A stretch of 35,789 nt of DNA from Acidobacteria bacterium Ga0077553 (GTDB lineage Bacteria; Acidobacteriota; Terriglobia; Bryobacterales; Bryobacteraceae), in contig LNFE01000163.1 in assembly GCA_001464575.1 (NCBI GenBank), positions 1 to 35,789 of the forward strand. Direction: 5' to 3'. Positions 32,569 to 35,789 of the stretch are shown here, one piece after another; the stretch's first letter is position 1, and every line of letters begins with the position of its first letter. Position numbers and translations under genes: made by a program. The notes beneath the pieces are model-generated. The model saw only the letters and a list, made by a program, of their open reading frames with translations, made no database searches and was not told where the DNA came from.

Positions 32569-32612
32569 AAGTTCGCTCGAAGTGCGCGAGCACCCTCATT
32601 GTAACGACTGAT

Positions 32613-33668
32613 TTGCTTAACTTTCTCTCCTCGCCAAAATTCCGGCGCTGGGCTTTCGGCTTGGCGATTGTTTTTGCGCCCTTACTCATCTGGTTTTCCT
32701 GGCAACGGCTGGCCGCCTTTGACTGGGCCGCTTTTGGTCAGGTGTACAATCAGATCGACTGGCGCTGGATGCTGCCCGGCGGAGCCACCGTCCTCGCCAG
32801 CTATCTCGCCCGCGCCCTCCGTTGGCAGGTCATGCTCCGGCCGTTGAATCCCCACTCTTCGCTCGCGCGCATCCTCAAGAACACGATGATCGGCTTCACG
32901 GCCATCGTCCTCTTCGGCCGCCCCGGCGAACTCGTCCGGCCCTATCTCATTTCCCGCTCCGAGAACGTCTCCCTCTCCTCGCAGATGGCCGCGTGGTTCC
33001 TCGAACGCATTTACGACCTTTTGGCCGTTCTGCTCCTGTTCGGCATTGGCTTGGCCACGTTCAATCCCACTGGACGAAACGTCGGCCCGGCGCTGCAATG
33101 GGTGCTGCAGACCGGAGGCGTCTTTATTGCTGTTCTGTGCGCCGCTTGCCTGATCATTCTGATCACCGCCGCTCTCGGTGGCGCCACTCTCGTCACCCGC
33201 CTGCGAGAATCGCTGGCCTTCCTGCCCGAGAATCTCCAAGCCAGGATTGGTGGCACTCTCGAGAACTTTGCCACAGGCTTGGCTTCGTGCGGCCGGCCCG
33301 CCGATATGGGCCTGATTATCTTCTATACGGTTCTCGAGTGGGGCAGTATTCTCGGCGCCTGCCTGTTTATTCTCTGGTCGTTTCCCCAAACCAATAGCCT
33401 CTCCGGGCTCGATGTGATCGTCTATCTGGGTTTTGTCTCGTTTGGCAGCATCGTTCAGATCCCCGGAATCGGTGGAGGGGCCCAACTCGTTGGCTTCCTT
33501 GTCCTTTCCCAACTCTTTGCGGTCGCCGCCGCTCCGGCCACAGGAATCGCCATTGCCTGCTGGCTTGCTACATGGGTAGTAGTTATCCCTTTCGGCATCG
33601 TTCTCGCTGCTCGCCAAGGCCTCTCCTGGGGTTCCCTAAAGAAAATCGAAAAGGAGATCACCGCATGA
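32613..33668 (+). CDS. Flippase-like integral membrane protein (UPF0104/LPG_synthase_TM family)
   Basis: 351 aa with about eight hydrophobic helices (starting FGLAIVFAPLLIWFSW). Family landmarks: ARALRWQVMLRPL, FGRPGELVRPYLISR, FLERIYDLLAVLLLFGI, and IPGIGGGAQLVGFLVLSQLF. Homologues include the membrane half of MprF and archaeal AglD, linked to lipid or lipid-linked sugar transfer; the substrate is unknown. The start is TTG: no ATG/GTG lies between the upstream stop (32568) and this point, and the first internal Met is far inside. No Shine-Dalgarno. The stop overlaps the nrdR start by ATGA. Confidence 0.85.
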   Translation: MLNFLSSPKFRRWAFGLAIVFAPLLIWFSWQRLAAFDWAAFGQVYNQIDWRWMLPGGATVLASYLARALRWQVMLRPLNPHSSLARILKNTMIGFTAIVLFGRPGELVRPYLISRSENVSLSSQMAAWFLERIYDLLAVLLLFGIGLATFNPTGRNVGPALQWVLQTGGVFIAVLCAACLIILITAALGGATLVTRLRESLAFLPENLQARIGGTLENFATGLASCGRPADMGLIIFYTVLEWGSILGACLFILWSFPQTNSLSGLDVIVYLGFVSFGSIVQIPGIGGGAQLVGFLVLSQLFAVAAAPATGIAIACWLATWVVVIPFGIVLAARQGLSWGSLKKIEKEITA

Positions 33669-34132
33669 AGTGCCCCTTCTGTGCCCACTCAGAAGACAAA
33701 GTCATCGACTCTCGCGAAAGCAAGGAGGGCGACGCGATTCGCCGTCGCCGGCAGTGCCTCGGCTGTGAGCGCCGCTTCACGACTTACGAAAAGATCGACG
33801 AAATCCCCTACATGGTCGTCAAGAAAGATGGTCGCCGGGAGAAGTTTGAACGGCAGAAAGTCCTCAACGGGTTGATCAAAGCCTGCGAAAAACGGCCGAT
33901 CCCGATCTCCAAGCTCGCCGCCATCGTCGACCACATCGAGAGCCGGATTGCGGATAGTCCGGAACGGGAGCTATCGACTACAACAGTAGGAGAGATCCTG
34001 ATGGACGAGCTGCGCCAGCTCGACAAGATTGCCTATGTTCGGTTCGCCTCGGTCTACCGAGACTTCCAGGACGAGCAGGCGTTCCTCAGCGAACTGCAGA
34101 ATCTCCTCCGAACCCGGCGGACGGGCCAATAA
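33665..34132 (+). CDS. nrdR: Transcriptional repressor NrdR
   Basis: 155 aa, standard length. Zinc ribbon with Cys3, Cys6, Cys31 and Cys34 (CPFC...CLGC), RRRRQCLGCERRFTTYEKI linker, then an ATP-cone domain (about 49-139) with VVKKDGRREKFERQKVLNGL. NrdR senses (d)ATP and represses ribonucleotide reductase genes; no nrd gene is in the window. The start ATG at 33665 gives the conserved MKCPFC N-terminus and overlaps the flippase stop, so the two are translationally coupled. Confidence 0.96.
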   Translation: MKCPFCAHSEDKVIDSRESKEGDAIRRRRQCLGCERRFTTYEKIDEIPYMVVKKDGRREKFERQKVLNGLIKACEKRPIPISKLAAIVDHIESRIADSPERELSTTTVGEILMDELRQLDKIAYVRFASVYRDFQDEQAFLSELQNLLRTRRTGQ

Positions 34133-34231
34133 ACTACTTTCGTAGGAGAAACATTGAACTGAAACCGTTCGTCTTTCCTAACATCTCTTATTGTGTAGGG
34201 GCGTGAGATTGGCGCAAGCCAACTTTGGTCT

Positions 34232-34260
34232 TTCAAACAGGTTAGAGGGAATGATACAAT
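34232..34260 (+). promoter_or_regulatory. Sigma-70 type promoter candidate for rpoD
   Basis: TTCAAA (34232-34237), a 17-bp spacer, then TACAAT (34255-34260). The predicted start near 34267 gives a leader of about 90 nt before the rpoD ATG. In that leader ACCTCCGAC occurs twice (34292-34300 and 34309-34317). Confidence 0.55.
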
Positions 34261-34356
34261 CGGTGTTGGCACTCCTGCTGCGTTGGTCTGCACCTCCGAC
34301 CCCTATTTACCTCCGACAGTTTATGGCCAGACCCTCCACGGGAGAGTGAGTCTAGA

Positions 34357-35789
34357 TGGATCACTTCGAAGATCAGTATTCCGCTGACACAGCAGAGCCC
34401 CTTGGGCTTCCTTTTGACGAAGAAGCAAACTTCTTTCATCCGGAGGAAGTGCATGACGGCGATGAATTTCCGGGCCAAGTGGCGCCGGAAGAATCAATTT
34501 ACACCGATGACCCGGTCCGCGTTTACCTGCGGGAAATGGGTGCGGTCCCGCTATTAACCCGCGAAGGCGAAGTCGAACTCGCCCGTCGCATGGAACGGGG
34601 CAAACTGCGCATGTTGCGCGCCATCAGCCGCTCGGCTGTCGTCCAGCATCGTGTCATTGAGTTCGCCGAGGCGCTCCGTCGCGAGGAGCAGGAAATCGAC
34701 AACTTCGTCGACCTGGGAGAAACGGAAGAGGGCACCCCGGCCGATGCGAAGATGCGTAAGGAGGCGCTCGACCGCTTCCTCAACGTCGTCACGCTGTACA
34801 AGAAACTCCAGCAGAGCGCCGAAAAGGTGGAAGCCCTTCCTGTTCTGAAGGCTTCCGAGTTGAAGGATCCTGCTGTCCGCAAGGCGCGGCGCAAGATGAT
34901 CATGCGGCTGGCTCGTACGAAAGTGGAAACCAGCTTGGCCATCCGGGCGATTCCTTTCTACCCGTCCCGCTGGCGGCAGTTCGCTCAAGAGATCGATAAG
35001 ACCGTCGACGAGATCACCCATCTCGACGCGGAGCTGCACCGGCTCGAAGAGCGTAAAAAGCCGGAATACGCCGCTCGCATCCGCGAACTCAAGAAAGAGG
35101 TTAAGAAGCGGGAGACCATGGCCGGGGCCTCGCTTGCCGATCTCCGCCATACCACCGCCATCATCCGCCACGGTGAGACGGAGGCCGAACGCGCCAAGAA
35201 AGACCTGGTCGAGGCCAACCTCCGGCTTGTGGTTTCCGTCGCCAAGAAGTATGTCAACCGCGGGCTTCACCTCCTCGATCTGATCCAGGAAGGGAACATC
35301 GGCCTTATGCGGGCCGCCGACAAATTCGAGTACCGGCGCGGCTACAAGTTTTCCACCTACGCCACTTGGTGGATTCGCCAAGCGATCACCCGGGCCATCG
35401 CCGATCAGTCCCGCACCATCCGTATCCCGGTGCACATGAATGAGTCGATGAACAAGTTCCTGCGCGCTACCCGCGAGCTTGAAAAGGAACTTGGCCGTGC
35501 TCCTACGAATGAAGAAATCAGCCGGCGGATGGACATCCCTGTAGAGAAAGTTCAAAAGCTGAAACCCATCTCCCGCGATCCCGTCTCTCTCGAAACCCCG
35601 GTCGGTCGCGACGGCGAGTCCGCCCTCGGCGATCTGATCGAGGATCGGTGGGTCGGCTCCCCGGTTGATGCCGTCATCGAAGCTAATGTGCGCGACGAAA
35701 CCGCGAACATCCTAAAGACCCTATCCCCGAAAGAGGAAAAGGTGATCCGGCTCCGGTTTGGCATCGGCTGTGAGCGCGAACATACCCTC
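34357..35789 (+). CDS. rpoD: RNA polymerase primary sigma factor RpoD (3' truncated by window edge)
   Basis: 477 codons visible, open at the right edge. Region 1.2 at about 48-80 ([20 protein letters not shown]), a non-conserved insert at about 100-280 rich in charged residues, region 2 at about 282-350 with [41 protein letters not shown], region 3 from about 355 ([11 protein letters not shown]), and the start of region 4 ([16 protein letters not shown]). This is the housekeeping sigma factor. The ATG at 34357 is preceded by GGGAGAG about 12 bases upstream, slightly long spacing. The acidic N-terminus ([14 protein letters not shown]) fits a short region 1.1-like leader. Confidence 0.97.

Noticed and set aside
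34210..34223. TTGGC-GCAA-GCCAA hairpin as an nrdR terminator
   Set aside because: The stem is only 5 bp and the following tract (CTTTGGTCTTT) is poor; too weak to call.

Overview
The window looks like chromosomal DNA of a GC-rich acidobacterium, probably of the Bryobacterales/Solibacter type. This is an inference from gene content: expanded Oar-like TonB-dependent receptors with an N-terminal carboxypeptidase-regulatory-like domain, the exported DUF1592-type cytochrome plus DUF1552 pair, a DUF4097 envelope-stress operon, and many exported catabolic enzymes. No integrase, transposase, CRISPR array or rRNA is visible. One tRNA gene (Gln, anticodon CTG) is present.

Layout. Positions 1-11840 (minus strand) hold three tandem, equally long (1173 aa) paralogous TonB-dependent receptors. 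They are followed by a multiheme cytochrome c/TPR gene that starts on the base after the last receptor stop (TAA-GTG) and runs off the left edge. Strong GC hairpins lie between the receptors, and a third such hairpin lies inside the signal-peptide codons of the cytochrome gene. Upstream of the first receptor, 11951-12052 preserves a decayed copy of a receptor 5' end. I read it as the scar of a lost fourth paralogue, and its promoter-side repeat now abuts the next gene.

Positions 12053-16898 (plus) are a tight cluster: an exported S9 prolyl-oligopeptidase-type peptidase, a deoxyhypusine-synthase-like protein, and a CitE/HpcH-like (DUF6986-like) protein. Positions 16880-20504 hold an exported M20 amidohydrolase that diverges, across only 18 bp, from a 2-hydroxyacid dehydrogenase with a Tat-like leader; then an orphan 152-aa protein and an HpcH/HpaI aldolase. 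The aldolase is translationally coupled to two tandem thymidylate-kinase-like genes (20501-21926), one of which has Arg in place of the P-loop Lys. These diverge from a Ppx/GppA phosphatase with a degenerate HD motif (21987-23516).

After tRNA-Gln (23540-23613) come an exported cytochrome/DUF1592 protein, a DUF1552 protein and a nucleoside-hydrolase-like protein with a degenerate Asp motif (23691-28370). Positions 28373-32494 (minus) form one operon: ECF sigma factor, zinc-finger anti-sigma, three membrane proteins that each carry the same LiaF/DUF5668-like membrane module (the last fused to a DUF4097 beta domain), and a small secreted protein. The right end (plus) is housekeeping: a flippase-like membrane protein, nrdR, and the start of rpoD, truncated by the window edge.

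The features most worth following up are the receptor array with its relic fourth copy and coding-region hairpin, the deoxyhypusine-synthase-like/CitE-like pair, the unequal kinase pair beside Ppx, and the ECF operon built from repeated copies of one membrane module.
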